From: Oreocharis arfaki
Taxonomy: Eukaryota; Chordata; Aves; Passeriformes; Paramythiidae
NCBI GenBank assembly: GCA_013398015.1
Contig: VZRR01003431.1
Location: 78,475-142,474, forward strand
Length of the DNA stretch: 64,000 nucleotides
Reading direction: 5' to 3'
Shown here piece by piece: positions 51,211 through 64,000 of the stretch (the first letter of the stretch is position 1; each line of letters starts with the position of its first letter). The position numbers and the translations under genes were made by a program. Under the pieces are notes generated by a model that saw only the letters and a list, made by a program, of their open reading frames with translations, was not told the DNA's origin and did not search any database.

Positions 51211-54200
51211 AGAATTTACATTTTCTGAGAGAATAACAGAAATAATGTAATTTGTACAGGAGGTCACTACAGCCTTTCTCCCACACTTGTTTTTGGCAGC
51301 ATCAAGGGCATGAGGCAATATGGGAAAGATAATATCTCAATGCCACCCACTCTGTGGTGGAAACAAGTAGAGGAAGAAAGGCAATTCCACAGCACCCTCA
51401 CTTGTCCTGATGAACATGCAGGATGTGGAATGACAAGAGATGATTTTAGAGAGAGGCAAGAGCTGTTTTCTTTCCTCTGCTATGTACATCACTGGAAAGG
51501 AAGCATTGCAGTTTTGATCTGAGTGCTTCCGAGCTGAAAAAAGCTCTCTTTGATGTTGGTATGGGTGCAGGCATCCATGGATATCTGCCTCACTAGGACA
51601 ATCTATCTTTCCTTCCTGTAATCTCGGTTGAGCAAACCACTTTGTGATAATGGCAAGCAAGTGTTGAAGTTAAATATGTGTATGGGTCTTGCTGTATTTA
51701 ATGTCAGGCACACAATTAAATGCCTTGCTGACACTAGATGTAAGCATTCCTGAGGCCACAGCAAGGGGTGCAGAAGCTCCTGGAGCATAATAGCAACTAC
51801 AGAGCAGATTTCCTTGCTGCAAACAGCTTTGTGGAGCACTCTTTTCCCTTTATCCTCAAAGCAAATCCATGCTGTTTATGCAGCTTTTCAAAGAGAGAGG
51901 ATTAGCTCTTGTATTTGCAATATAGCTAATCATTTTTTAAGCAGTGGGCACAATATTATATTTGAGGTAACATGCAGGAGCTAGATTACACTGAGATGTT
52001 TGGGCAGGAAAGTAATTCTTCCATTTGGTAAACAAAATGAATAGCTATAACCACAGACCAATCTCTTCTAAGGCAATGAAAAAAAATTAGAATTCTGCAA
52101 AGATCTCCCACAAATACAGTTAAATGAAGCCAACTTGTTATTCTACACATGAGCATAACTCATCTCCAGCTACAGGCTGGCTGTCTTGCAGTATTTGCCT
52201 AATCACATAAATGTGACTAAATATCTCCACCACTGTAAAAAACTTTTTAAATATCACCACTCCACCACTCTTGTTGCATACAAGAGTAACCATAATGCCT
52301 TTATCCTTTAAGAGAATGAATAAAACATGCTGTTTATTGAAGTGACATAGGGACAGACTGTCTCAGGCATTCAAGTGAAAAGATGACCAGCATAAGGAAA
52401 ATGAACATCATATTAATGGTTTATTAACTCCCTCGAGAGTGCTTTGCAAGCTACCAGTCAAAACTCCTCATTACTAATTCAGAATTTTTCTCACAGTTGC
52501 CTGAAAAGATACGTCTCAAAATATAGAACAAATGCTCACCTGTTTCATATTCCATTGTTAGTACTTTTTATTTAAAACAGATCTAAAATCTCTTGTTTCA
52601 GATACATATTCTTATTGTATCACACTAGACCAGCTACAAGGGTGTATCTCACTTTCTTTACAAGCATGCAATTAGGCATAATCCAGCCATGGAATAGATT
52701 GCAAAAGATTTGTTCAGGATGTTTTTATACTACTCATATTGTATTATTTATTTCTGTATAACATGAATATATATATGGGTATGATTTAGCTAAATACAGA
52801 ATCCATGCCTATACTCCTTTAAATAATATGAGGCAATTTCCAAGGATCATTTACATACAGTGTTTGAAAAACATACTTATTTTATTAAAGGAAATAATTT
52901 ATGTTCTTTTACCCAGAGTAGTTGAAGAGAATGCTTTACTATGCAGAGGAAAGGTGTGTTTTCCCCAGTTTTTAGAGGCAATTAGTATCTTTAATTAGAT
53001 ATCTGACCTTTGAAATTTTATTTCTTTTCCTCAGCTGCATCAGGTGCACACCCCACCCATAATTACTTTGCCCTGCAGACAGCTCATTTTTTCGTCCTTG
53101 ATCATTCACAGCTACAAACAACAACCAGAACAGTGCAAGTAGCAAGTGGTGAAAAAATACATATGCAAAGTTTAGAGGAATTATGCTGGTGAAATTGATT
53201 TGATTTTTTAAATGTCTTCAGCATGGAGTTGAAGAGGTGCACCCCTTTATATTCTAGTTATACATGTGAGGGCTTTTGGCAGGTTAAGAAGGAGGTGCTA
53301 ATCCTTCCCCCACATCTTCTTAATAATCAGGGAAGTATTAGATGTACACTTAGCAATTGGAGTAGTTTGATGAGATATAATTCAGAGTCTAATAGAAAAA
53401 AATATATAATCCTGGAATCTTGATGTTCTACTTTGTATTTTCTTTCTTTTTACTCTATGGGATGGGCATAGAAATATATCACCCAAAGGTGATATGGGAC
53501 AATTCACCACAAAAAGAAACCTTTTATTTTCTGTGGTGAAACCTTTTAGAAAGCAGAACCATACAAATCTCTGCCTATTCACATAGTATTTGCTGAAATG
53601 TCAATTAATACAAACTGAAGGCAAATAAGCTAAGAATGTGTTTAAGAAGAAAAAAAGCAAAATATGTTTTTTAATTGTAAAACATGAAATTACAGAAGGT
53701 ATGGGAAAATAAAACTTCTTAAATTACAGAGCTACTGGAAATGCAACAGCTTTTAGAACTCCTTTGAAGGCATCGATTGAGGAGCAAATTCATAAAGGCA
53801 CCACAAAGCATCCAGAAGAAACCAATTCCGGTTAGAGCAAGAAAATCTCATTGCAATGAGTCATTGCTTAATTGTCTGGGAGACGGGATACTGTGCTTTA
53901 GGAACATCAGAGCTTGTGTTTCCCTACCCTAAGGTAACAAGCAGCTCTCCAGCATCAGAAAACGATTTTCTCGGCAGAACTTCCTCCTTGGGCTCTTACA
54001 GAGCTGGAGCCCAAGGTGGCAGTGTTACCTTCTGGGACTGCTCTCTGCATCCCAGAAGAGAGGCAGAAGTACCACCATGCAGTACTCGGCAACCTCCCAC
54101 TAACTGCCTGAGATAAGGTGCCTTTTCAGGGAGTTGACTTGTCCCTCCGATAAAGGCAGAGGCATATTTCCTCACAAAGAACTCTGGTCTCACTAATAAT

Positions 54201-56148
54201 TTTTCAGAAGACGTGCTCACTAGAAAACCTCTCAAGCTAATCATTAGGCTCGGTACCATTTTGAACCAAGAATGGGGAGGGGGAGGATGGAGTGGAGGAG
54301 AAAAGCCCATGTTCTTAAAAGAAAGCTTGATCCTGTATTTAAATAAAGCCATCCCTTATTTTCTTAAAAATAAGTGTTTTTGTTAACAAGCTTACACAAT
54401 AGGTAAAGCAGTATAAAAACACCCTTACAATCCACTGTGAGATACAACTGCTAACCAGAAAGTGTACTTCTTATAAACAAGTATTTTCAAGGAAATCTGG
54501 CATTGCTTTTCCATCCAAACTTTAGTAAAGAATTCAGGCACAATGTTTTTGCTCTATTTGAGTCAAGAGAATAGTTTAAAAGTATTTTAATAACCTGCAA
54601 CATCTTTCTTTTCTGTTTGTTTGCTTGTTTATGGTGTTCACAATGTGGAAAGAGAGGAAAACTCTGGTCTGTGAACCACCACAGCATATATCATCAGCTC
54701 CACTAAACAAGCCAAGACAGACCAGGCAAAATTCAAAAGGTATCTCAGCATCACAAGAAAGCTTGAAAACAGAACTCGGGAGCTACTCTGTTTGACTGCC
54801 CTGAAATCATCATGGCAAGCAGTCTGTTCTGGAAAGATAAAGCAAACAGTGTTACTTCTACTCAATGTTAATTCAAGCTAGGTGGGAAATGTAGAAAATA
54901 CCAATATGAAGAGCCCAGCACTAATAACAGCATCACTTCAACAAATTTCAACCACCTTTAGCATCTATACTTGAGCTTTTCTTACAAATATTGGAAAGGA
55001 AGAGGGGGAATGACTCACATCCTGAGGGTTCCCATTTTCTGTCTTTGCTATTCAGAGATGCTAGACAATAAATACAGACTAGAACCCAAATTTTTATACA
55101 GCTATGCTCAGCTCACCTATGTTTCTACCAAAGGAAAAAAAAATAATCTTGAAGAAACATGACGTTTAAGAGGACAGTTCTCCAATATGTAATAAAAATT
55201 TTGTTGATGAACCCGATCTGTTTATAAAAATTAATTTAATAAAAGAATCAGATATAATAAAGGACATCAGAAGTGCTATTAGTAGTAGTTCTTTCATCAC
55301 TGGCAGTTGGCAGCCAATAGCAATACTGTCAAATTAATAAGATTTTAAATGAAAATCTAGGTTTTTACTGGAGATGTATAGGGTATTTGTCTCAAAAGCA
55401 TTTGTTTAAAAACAAATCAACATAGCAGGTAAAAGTATAATTCTGGAATCTTCCATTTTTAGTTTTACTTTTTAGTGCCTGTTTTAAGCTTTTAATAAGT
55501 TTCTACCATAGGAGAAAAACCAGAGCAAATTTAGCACACCTGCATTTTCATATCCTAAAAGGGAGGAAACCCTGGAAACATTTTGTTATCAAAGCTGGTC
55601 TCCATTAGCTCAGAGAAATGACATACTAAAATTGAGAAAACAGACTTCAGAAGAAGAAACTGTGATTTTTGCTGTTTGTAGTGAAAATACATATGGCTCT
55701 TACAATTGCATAAATAATTATTATTAAATAGCTTTTGGTTTATGTATTACTTCTGACACTAATAACATTTTATCTTTTCCCCTCTGAAATCCCCAAATTT
55801 TGTATTTCTTTAATCCACTAAGAAGGTCTTATTATTTAATTGAATTAGGTCTGTAAATACGACTTTCTGTCACTTCAGTAAAGAACCCACGAAATAAAAA
55901 ATAGAAACAAAAGAATCATATCAGAATGATTTTGACACAGAAAGGAGCTTAAAGTAGCTACTAGTAGAAGAGGAATTTGTATCTTGTTTTTTTTCATTTT
56001 GTAAGCATATATTCTTGCTGTGTGAACAACATTGTGCAATTTTTAAAAACAGCTCTGTTAGTAGAGAAATATTAAAAGGTATATAAAACCAATTATTTTC
56101 TTCTAGGTTTTTTTTTGCATTGTTTTTGTTTGATTTTTTATAGGTTAT
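51211..56148. other. Gene-free sequence
   Basis: 51310-51840 and 53985-54130 are slightly GC-richer and open on both strands, without recognised products (the longest is 118 codons, 53996-54352 minus). A pyrimidine tract ending in AG lies at 53034, but no donor or protein-like frame follows convincingly. No recognised repeats. Confidence 0.6.
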
Positions 56149-56150
56149 TG

Positions 56151-56171
56151 TGGTGGTGTTGTTGTTGTTGT
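56151..56171 (+). repeat. GGT/GTT microsatellite
   Basis: TGG TGG then GTT repeated about five times. On the minus strand it produces the Gln/His run of a frame at 56138-56383, which is therefore not a gene. Confidence 0.9.
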
Positions 56172-56337
56172 GAGGGGGTTTTTAAGAAATCAGGTGCTTT
56201 TAGCAAATGCCTCCTGTTATTTTTGAAGTCAAAACTGGAAATTAATGTCAAAATATTAAATAAGCACAGTTGCAGCATGATCCTAAGACTATTCTGTTTC
56301 AAACAAACTGTTTGAGTAAATTCACAACATTTGAATT

Positions 56338-56392
56338 TGATCCTCAATGCTGCAAAACCTTTGCACACGCCTACGCCTATCAACAGGGGAGC
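56338..56392. repeat. Possible ancient amniote repeat fragment
   Basis: 'gatcctcaatgctgcaaaac' then 'ctttgcacacgcctacgcc' resembles the amniote repeat wording 'gatcctgcaaa...ttacgcac(a/g)tg'. It has several CpGs in a CpG-poor setting. The match is short. Confidence 0.28.
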
Positions 56393-56399
56393 ATTTGTA

Positions 56400-59300
56400 T
56401 CGCCAGCACAGACAGACTAGACGGTGACAATGAAGCTGTATCACCTGCATATGAGCCAAAGGCTGACACACTATATTCCTTTTGGACGTTTTCAACAGTG
56501 ACAGACTAAAGAAGAGCTAATATTCCAAAGCCCCAGACACCCGCAAAATTGATGGAGAAAATGATAATTACTAAGAATATGTTATCAGCAAAATACGGAT
56601 TCCAGCTTGAAAAGGCACAAACATTGTCTGCATTCAGCAGGTCACACACTAATGAGACTGCCTCTCACAGTTGCAGTTGATAGGGGAGCAGAATAGTTCT
56701 CTAATTAGGTTTACTGACTAGAGGCCTATACTGTCTTCTCAGCATTAGCAAGTTGGGAAGCCACAACCTTTTGCCTTGAAAGCAAGTGAGGTATCTTCCT
56801 TACTCCCCACATAACAAGAACAATTATATATCAGGAGTATCTCCATCACTTCATCCATTCATTCATAAAGGGTAATTACTTCAGTCAGTCATTTTTACGA
56901 GCCTTGAAGTTACTGAAGGCAAGCCTTAGGCAAGACAGATGTATATCACTGACAACAGTAATCTACTTGATATTATTTACTAAACTTTTCTCTTGCCTTT
57001 TTTCCAAGTCTTCCTTGCTAGGGGGTCATGATGCATTTATACTTAAGCAATACCGCTTCCTATTGCAACATACATACTGATAAAGTATTTCCAGAGAGCT
57101 AATAGTGTCCATGCCTAATTCAGCCTCTTCTCTCCTAGAGCCTAAAAAAATTAAATGGACAGTAACTAGACTACTTTATCTACAAATCATGCTTACAGTG
57201 TCCAACCACATCAACCCTATATCCTGTGACCACACTGACACATATTAATACTTGAACTCAGGTGGAAATTCTGATATTCAGATGCTTCTGAATGTGCAGG
57301 CAGCAGCATCCACCAGTCAGGACCTGTTTGGGAATCAATCCTTTGGCCTCTATTTCAAAGGGCACAGCATGACACTTACGACAACGTAATGACTGGTTAA
57401 AGCTACCCAAACTGGCTTCATTAAGTCTTTGTTATTACATAATCATGCTGACAGGAGCTCATGGTTGAGACTGAACTTTGTACAGCCCACAGGAATGGCA
57501 GCATAGTATATTAATGTTACCTGAATTTTTTTACAAAACCTGTATTTCAATAGTATGTACTTTTGCCAAAATTCAGCTGTTTGGTTTGAAAAATGCACTA
57601 ATGCACTAGTTTCTGCATTAAGGGCAGAGAGCTGTCAAACAGCGCAGCCCCGTGCATGGAAGCCTAAGCAATGAATTTCTGAGGAATCAGCATCTTGTAT
57701 TTTTGTCTTTGCTAAGTGATTATTTGATAATGTTATTTTGACAATGCTCTTTTAATATGACTACATATGTGAACACATGATTTTATATTAAAAAATATGG
57801 TAACTAGAATGGTACTAGTTCATATATCATACGTAGTCCTGAAAATGCAAATTTTGTTGATCTCACCTGCAAGGTACCAAAAAGCAGTCATGTAACACAG
57901 TATTGGTTACTAAATCCATTCATAATGTACAACAATTGACATGTTTAAAAACACGCCAGGAGAAGAAGAAAGCACTGCTGCTCAAGTTTACTAAATAATT
58001 ACATGTCATTGAACTGCTTCAGGACACCAGTTCTCCTTACAGATTTTTGAGGGATCCTCCTAAACACCCTACTTTGCCTTATGCTAGAATTGTTAAAAAC
58101 GCCTCTCTAGATTTCTAAATATTTATTAGTGGAAAAATGCAATTCATAATGAGATTAAAACAGATTGAGAACTGTGCCAATCAGCTTCTCGAACAGTTTT
58201 GCTGGGAAAAAATAAGCAAGGGCAGCCACAGTCTTTGCAAAGCTTGTGATGCAAGTAAGGGCATAAAAATTAGATACTGCTTTTACTTTATAGAAGCAAT
58301 AGTAGTATTCTTTTTGAAATTATCAAGAATATAATCTCATAATAGATAATGGGGAAAAAAAGCATCCAAACCTGGCATGTATAAAGAAATTGAAAGTATT
58401 ACTGATTCATTTTTTAATGAAATTGGTCATGTATGACTTCATCAAAACCAAGAGATTAATTTCACTCATAGGGATTGTCTGAAATGAGTTTAACGGTCAC
58501 TAGGTGAATAAAACCCTGAGGAGACCTTAGTCTGTGTTACACTATACTACACAATAAACTTGGCAAAAGCTGAAAAAGCAGAAAGACAGAGGTCCTCCTT
58601 GGTTTATCAAAGGAAACCTATTGTCTGTGAATGCCTTTTACTTACTAATTGTAATTTTTAAACTGCGGTACAATCTCTTCACTAAGATAATTATTTGTAA
58701 TGTGGCTACTTTGTAGCACATTGATTTTTTTTAAAAAAAGTACAGGATGCTCTCAAGTTTAATTTCAAACCTGAGAATAAAGGACTTCTGTTGCAGCACA
58801 AATCTCTCATAAGTGCATCATATTAGCATCAAAGGCTTACAGAAGAGGCATTGGAAGATGTGAACACAATTGAACAGCTGTGGTTGCTCTGTACAGCCCT
58901 GTAGCATCCACTGAATATGGAGATGGTCCATATATACATGCCCTTTCAAGCACATCTTGCCTAAGTGTAACTTCAACTCAGGTTCCTTGGAGAGAAAACC
59001 TGCTCTATAGTCCCAGTCTCTGCAAGCACTGAGAGCCAAGTGTTATCGTGTGACCTCCCAAGCAATCTTCCTACAACTTCTTAATATTTCAGAATATTTT
59101 CTGAATATTTATACTTCAGAAATTAGGTTGTTTATAAATCAGGTATTCCCCTTAAGTAGGCAGCTCTAAACCCAGATGCAAGTGGGAAAGGCAGCCACGA
59201 AAAAACTGTGAGAGCACTTGCTGGAGGAAGAGTTCATATATTTTCACAACCTCAGTGCTAATAATCACTTGCCACTTTCCTCCTTTGCAGCCTCAGGTTC

Positions 59301-61385
59301 ACCAAGTCTTAGACTTCAGATTTAACATCCGTCAGAAGATGTATTTTTTGGGGTGTCATTATGGCTACTCCATTTAAAAACCTTAGGCCTTAAATATAAT
59401 TTTAAGTATGTAATTTACTGGATTGCATGAACAGTGCTTTTTGAATCTTTCACAAAGAGCAAAAATCACGTTCCTTGATGTTTTATCCCACCTCCCCATC
59501 TCATTTTCTGAATTTTCCCGTCTTGTTTCCATTCACTTGATCTCCTCATTCCACTGCTTACCAGCAAGTGGATCATTTACAACAGATAGTTCTGAAATGC
59601 TTAGAATAATCGTAGGGTGTCTTCAGCCATCTTTATGGAAAGCACCTTGTGCAAGAACAGGAGAAAAATAATGTATTGAAAAAAATACAGATAAACACTC
59701 CATTTAAAATTGCTGAAAGTTACAAATGTTCTTGACAGACATCAAGATAATTTGTAATAATTTTCATTAAAAAACTCCTTTTTTGAAAGGCAGTGTTACT
59801 GTTTCCTGAAGATGACCTAAATACACTGAATACATTGACTGTTCAGAACAGTCCTCAAAAGCAGTCATGGTCTTTGCTGTGCTTGTTCATGGAAGAATAT
59901 TGTTTAGCTCCTCCTTAAAATAAACTTCTGTGCTGAGAAAAAGAATGAGTAAGAAAATAATCCTCATAAAAATTCTGTAAGTGTAAAGGATTTGCTAGAT
60001 TTTGTTATGTGAACTTAATAGGAAGATAGTGATACATGTCATTCTACTATTAAGAGCATTGGAAAAAAAATTTGTCCACATTTACTTTTTCTTATATATA
60101 TTTTTAATGAGATACAGAGATAAATGCTGATTTATTGATTTTAAATCACAACATTAAATAAAACCACTTATAAATACTCATCATTTAAAAGAGCATGAGC
60201 AGCAGAGGAAATGTTATTTTTCTGCTAAAGATATGATGAAAAGGATACAAATCAAGTATAAATCCCAGTTCAGGCTATGAATTTGTAACTGGAAGCACCC
60301 TTATTAGTTAACATGCTATTACAAGCAGTTGTAAACACAGATGTGATTTTCCACATTAAAAAAAAGAAAAATTTTTTTTTCCTTTAATGTGTGTGTCTCT
60401 AGGATAAATTTGGTAACAATTAGTGAAAATTATTACAATCTTGATAAGCAGCATACTTAGGTACTCAGACAGTATTTACTATGTCTTTGAGTTTTAAAAT
60501 ATTTTTAAGTTGCACTAAGCAATTGAGGCTTAAGTATACTTCAATTATATTACTAATTCTGGGCCCCAAACATCAAGCATCAAATTCTTAATCTTGCAAG
60601 TCATGTAGAAAAACTCCTGTCAAGTTTTCAATATGCTATAAATAATTTTCCAAATATTTGTTAGTCAACTGCAATACCTTTCATGAGCATTCACATTGCA
60701 TATACATATACAGCATTTAGTAGAAAATGTACTCTTTAAAACTTACAAATTCATTTCCCAGTCTTTAAAGGTCAAAACTTTTTTTTTCCTTAATGTCAAT
60801 TCCAATAATTAAAAATAAATAAAAGCCATGTCAAGTGGATATCCTTACCAGACATTCTTGTTAACCAACTCTACAAAATTTCCATTAACAGAAAAGGAGG
60901 AAACTCTCTGACATTTCTTGCAAAGCACACTACTTCTCCTCTCAGCTTTTCAACTCCGATATACTTTCAACAACTCCTTGCAATGCTGATTGTGAACTGT
61001 CTGCAGTCAAGATATTAGTTGTGAGGTCAACACATTGCAGAAGGCCACCCAGTTTGCAGCAAAAGCTGACATTTTCTTTGTATGAATAGTGGTCTTCCCT
61101 TTAATTCGATGTTAACCATTGAAGAATCTTGAATGTCCATCTGAGATCTGGGACTAAATTTTAATGTTTTAAACTCCTAAGAAGCCAATAAATTGACATA
61201 AATTCCTTGTTTTTTCTTTGTTAAAAATTATGAACTTAGTTCATTTATATCAGCAATCATGTACATATGTGAGACTACACATGTAAATGTACATTTATGG
61301 CTTAAACATGCCATATGTGTTTGTGTTCCAGTAATATCATGGGATTTGTGCAACAAGTTACCAAAGATATAAGTGTCTCTTCTTA
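56400..61385. other. Gene-free AT-rich sequence
   Basis: Short frames only, such as 58818-59039 (minus) and 59423-59671 (plus). No recognised repeats, RNA genes or exons. Confidence 0.7.
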
Positions 61386-61388
61386 ACT

Positions 61389-61477
61389 GTCTTCAGGATG
61401 ACCCTGCTTGGGTAGAGAGGTTGGACCAGATGACCGACAGTGATCCCTTCCAACATGCCCCATTCTGTGATTCTGGA
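61389..61477 (+). mobile_element. CR1 LINE, extreme 3' end, plus strand
   Basis: In sense order it reads 'tgaccctgcttgggtagaga', 'ggttggaccagatgaccgac', 'gatcccttccaacatgcccc', 'attctgtgattctgg'. This is the standard avian CR1 3' terminus including its short ATTCTGTG-type repeat. About 90 bp remain, so it is a heavily 5'-truncated, non-coding insertion. The minus-strand frame at 61358-61564 is its antisense. Confidence 0.88.
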
Positions 61478-62542
61478 AACTGGTAATCTGAACAGCTGCC
61501 TAAGACTATGTTTTAACCCTTTAAACATGCTTTCACTGCATATCCTGACAGCAAGAGGTTCCAAAGCACTTACTGCAAGTCCTAGTTAATGAGCTAAAGA
61601 AAACAAGACCTCTCCTACATAACTGAAAGTTTGTGTTTAAGGCCTCTCTGTCTGGAAGACTAGTAATGTTGAGGGGATCGTCTTTGCTAAATGGTGTTGC
61701 CAGTAGTGGTTGGAAGAGATGAGTAGGTGCACACAAGAACAGAGGTACCATAATGGTACCATGGAAAACATCAAGAGGAATGGAGTAAGTTGTGTTTGGC
61801 CATATGTATCAGAGATGCAACAATAATGTATCCTTTGCTTCCATACAGAACAACCCTGAAAGGCAAATTTATCAACTACAGTAAAGCAGTAATCTTACTC
61901 TGGAACTGAATGGTTCAGCGTAATGTAATAATACACAGAAAAGCAAAGCATGAAAATGAAGTCTGGAGTCTGACTCCACTGCTATGCTACTCGAAAAAGA
62001 CTGAGTGCATAGTCCCATGGTATGAATCTAATTCCAAAAGACAGCTATTGTAAAAGGAAGTATATTTCTTTTATCCCAAATAAACTTTAACATTTATTAT
62101 TTTCCCAATGAATAGACTAATATGCTTCTTAGAGAAAGACACACAGAACGTCCGTAACTCCAAACAACCTGCTAAAAATAATTTATAATAATGTAATAAA
62201 GGACACTACCACTACGCAGATGCACAAATGCAAAATAAAATTGCATAAGCTACCTTAATTCCACCTCTACATTATTAGCCTCATATTCATGACATCATTT
62301 CTTTAACACAGTTTTACTGCATTTGGTACTGTCCATTTCATAGCAGTCCTCAGGACAGAACAAAACTAGTGAATGGTATGGGCACAGCACACAGAGACTG
62401 AGTAGGCAGACTGTAAGTAGAGACATATTTTATATTCCAGATAGAAGACTATTCCTATAAAAGCTGATGCATTTACTAAAACTTGTCACAAGTGTGAAAA
62501 CTGCAAATAGGCACAGGATTGGAGCCTAAATAGCTATGATGC
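61478..62542. other. Gene-free spacer between two CR1 ends
   Basis: Contains an 8-bp inverted repeat around one A (GGTACCAT / ATGGTACC, 61744-61760). No gene or recognised repeat. Confidence 0.7.
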
Positions 62543-62640
62543 GGTTTAAGGACACATTGCAGTGGTGGCCTTGGCAGTGCTGGGCTAACACTGGATTTGA
62601 TGAACTTCGAGGCCCTTTTCAACCATAATGATTCTGTGAC
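62543..62640 (+). mobile_element. CR1 LINE, extreme 3' end, plus strand (second copy)
   Basis: Sense-strand wording is 'ggtggccttggcagtgctgg', 'gctaacactggatttgatga', 'cttcgaggcccttttcaacc', 'ataatgattctgtga'. This is the CR1 3' end of the subfamily carrying 'cttggcagtgctgggttaa'. It differs from the copy at 61389-61477, so the two are separate insertions rather than a duplication. It is 5'-truncated and non-coding. Confidence 0.88.
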
Positions 62641-62667
62641 ATAAAGAAGAAAAAGTAAAGAGGGGAA

Positions 62668-62736
62668 TTTTTTTTGTTTTGTTGTTTTTCTGGGTTTTGG
62701 GGTTTTTTTTTTGTATTTTTGGGGTTTTTCCCCCCT
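62668..62736 (+). repeat. G/T-rich low-complexity tract
   Basis: T-runs separated by GGG, GGGG and GGGG, ending in GGGG-TTTTT-CCCCCC, which can pair as a small hairpin. It starts about 28 bp after the end of the CR1 copy. Only three closely spaced G runs are present, so a quadruplex is not well supported. Confidence 0.8.
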
Positions 62737-62739
62737 ATT

Positions 62740-63325
62740 TCACAGGAGAAAAACGTGCACAGATCTTAGCATGTACCACAAAATCAGGGAAGTCTATGGG
62801 GCAGGCAAGATTTGAACCCAGATATCTTTTCAGTTCCTTAGTCACAGGTCTGTTTTCTTGAGGTGTAAACTGATAATTGAAGCTTGGCATAAATCCATTA
62901 CAAGACTGTACTCAGGAGCGTATTCAGCATTAGAAAGCCAACTAGAAATGGGTACACCTTAGAAATATCTCAAATCTCAAAAAAATCATTGTGAAAAAAG
63001 TCATTATCTTTCCAGGTATTATTACATAAAAACAGATTTTATTTTTTTAGGGGTCTGATGCAGCACAGAACATCTCAAAAATTAAAACAGCTATTCAACC
63101 ATCATTTTAAATCTCACTAAATATCAAATTGCTTCATCTTTAATTGGATACCTGCACCACAGCATAGCATTTTAACATTGAAAACCAAATCAGACAGCCC
63201 TGACTTAGCTTGCAACTCAGCTGTCTGTGCTGTACATGATGAATCACTCCCTATTTTGAGCAGCTTTGCACACATTGAAACTTGCATTCATAAATTCACA
63301 TTAGGCAGTTAATGGGACAGGATCA
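62740..63325. other. Gene-free AT-rich sequence
   Basis: Nothing recognised between the G/T-rich tract and the X-box motif. Confidence 0.7.
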
Positions 63326-63327
63326 GG

Positions 63328-63341
63328 GTTGCTATGGCAAC
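63328..63341. promoter_or_regulatory. Candidate RFX X-box
   Basis: GTTGCTATGGCAAC is a full-length X-box: the half-sites GTTGC and GGCAAC are arranged as an imperfect palindrome with one transition from GTTGCCATGGCAAC. RFX winged-helix factors bind such sites, often near ciliary and neuronal genes. No promoter or gene is visible nearby, so a distal enhancer is the more natural reading. Binding is inference. Confidence 0.45.
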
Positions 63342-64000
63342 AGTGTGATGTGCCCTATCACTTAAGTGAGAAAATGAACACTAGTAATTATCACCAAGCA
63401 AATGGTATTTTGTCTTTTGTATACCGTATCTTTTCAATGTTTTACTTTAGCTAATGAAAGGATTTATGATTTTCTACAAAGGTAAGATAAAAACCAGCCA
63501 ATGTATTACCTGATCTCATGCTAAAAGGGAGTCAGAATACGTCACCAAGCAAAGCTCACAGGACTTACGTATTTGCAAACAACATTGACAAGATTATAAT
63601 GACATTAGGAAACTACAGCTCTGAGTTCAACAGTAGGGTGCATCAGATGAAATTCACAAGGTGAACAAACACTGTCTCAATGATGCTTTCAATCTGAAAT
63701 CAAGATTACCTTCATGTCATGAAGCCCAAATAGTCATAAAGAACACACAACATTGACTTTTCTCATTAGGATTGCAATAGATATTCCGTATTGCAGCAAA
63801 ATACAGTCAAAACTCCTTTGTGCTTGCTTTCCCTTCTGAGAAGGTCAGACTCCCCTAATAACATCTCCCGTACTTAAAAGACAGATGCAAGCAGAATACA
63901 CCTGGACTGACATTCACAAATTAAATATTGCTAAAGCCAAAGTATTATCTGTGTTACGTTTCTTTTTGTTACACGCATAATCTAGAATCTGCACTACTTA
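63342..64000. other. Gene-free AT-rich sequence to the window end
   Basis: No features recognised. Confidence 0.7.

Noticed and set aside
53010..53192. Exon-like segment after a pyrimidine tract and AG at 53034
   Set aside because: No convincing donor, no family-like protein, and frame ends are consistent with chance.
56138..56383. Minus-strand frame with a Gln/His run
   Set aside because: The run is the GGT/GTT microsatellite at 56151-56171.
62668..62736. GGGTTTT-like runs suggesting interstitial telomere repeat or quadruplex
   Set aside because: Unit lengths are irregular, no TTAGGG array is present, and only three G runs lie close together.
1..64000. tRNA, rRNA, U-type snRNA, CRISPR or complete LTR retrovirus
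   Set aside because: Looked for characteristic boxes, spaced repeats and paired terminal repeats by eye and found none. A short or diverged copy could be missed without a search tool.

Overview
The window looks like nuclear DNA from a bird. It is AT-rich and CpG-poor, and interspersed repeats are sparse. The recognisable younger repeats are short 3' ends of CR1 LINEs: 22843-23075 on the minus strand, and 61389-61477 and 62543-62640 on the plus strand. These carry the avian CR1 terminal signature, with a motif of the type 'ggttggactagatgatc', then 'cccttccaac', then an ATTCTGTG-type end. Nothing resembles bacterial gene organisation, and no operons, ribosome binding sites, tRNA, rRNA or CRISPR arrays were seen.

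No complete protein-coding gene could be supported. Every open frame is 162 codons or shorter, lacks a recognisable domain, and is often opposed by another frame of similar length. The window is therefore intergenic gene-desert sequence or the interior of a very long intron; the sequence alone does not say which. The only segment with a hint of coding content is a possible terminal exon on the minus strand at 1066-1174, and it is weak.

Layout. 1-92 is an A-rich tract. 1.0-1.7 kb is a GC-richer block containing the weak exon candidate. 4.2-6.0 kb has two faint matches to very old amniote repeats and a perfect 16-bp palindrome. 7.6 kb has a GC-rich near-perfect palindrome. 10.9, 14.0 and 15.1 kb hold strand-asymmetric polypurine tracts. 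20083-20165 is an assembly gap, followed at once by 26 A's and a G-quadruplex-type tract. 22.3-23.1 kb holds a 23-bp tandem duplication and a minus-strand CR1. 24.3-24.8 kb is an unexplained GC-richer block. 30.85-33.25 kb is read here as a long, decayed, minus-strand LINE of the CR1/L3 type, interrupted by a poly-T/G-run tract near 32.47 kb. 33-61 kb is mostly unremarkable AT-rich sequence with isolated candidate regulatory motifs and small repeats. 61-63 kb has the two plus-strand CR1 ends, and 63.33 kb carries a strong RFX X-box match.

No new biological system was found. The most useful leads are the X-box at 63328-63341, the old LINE at 30.85-33.25 kb, the GC-richer blocks at 1.07-1.70 and 24.30-24.79 kb, and the G-quadruplex tract abutting the gap. 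Functional claims about motifs are inference and need conservation or chromatin data.
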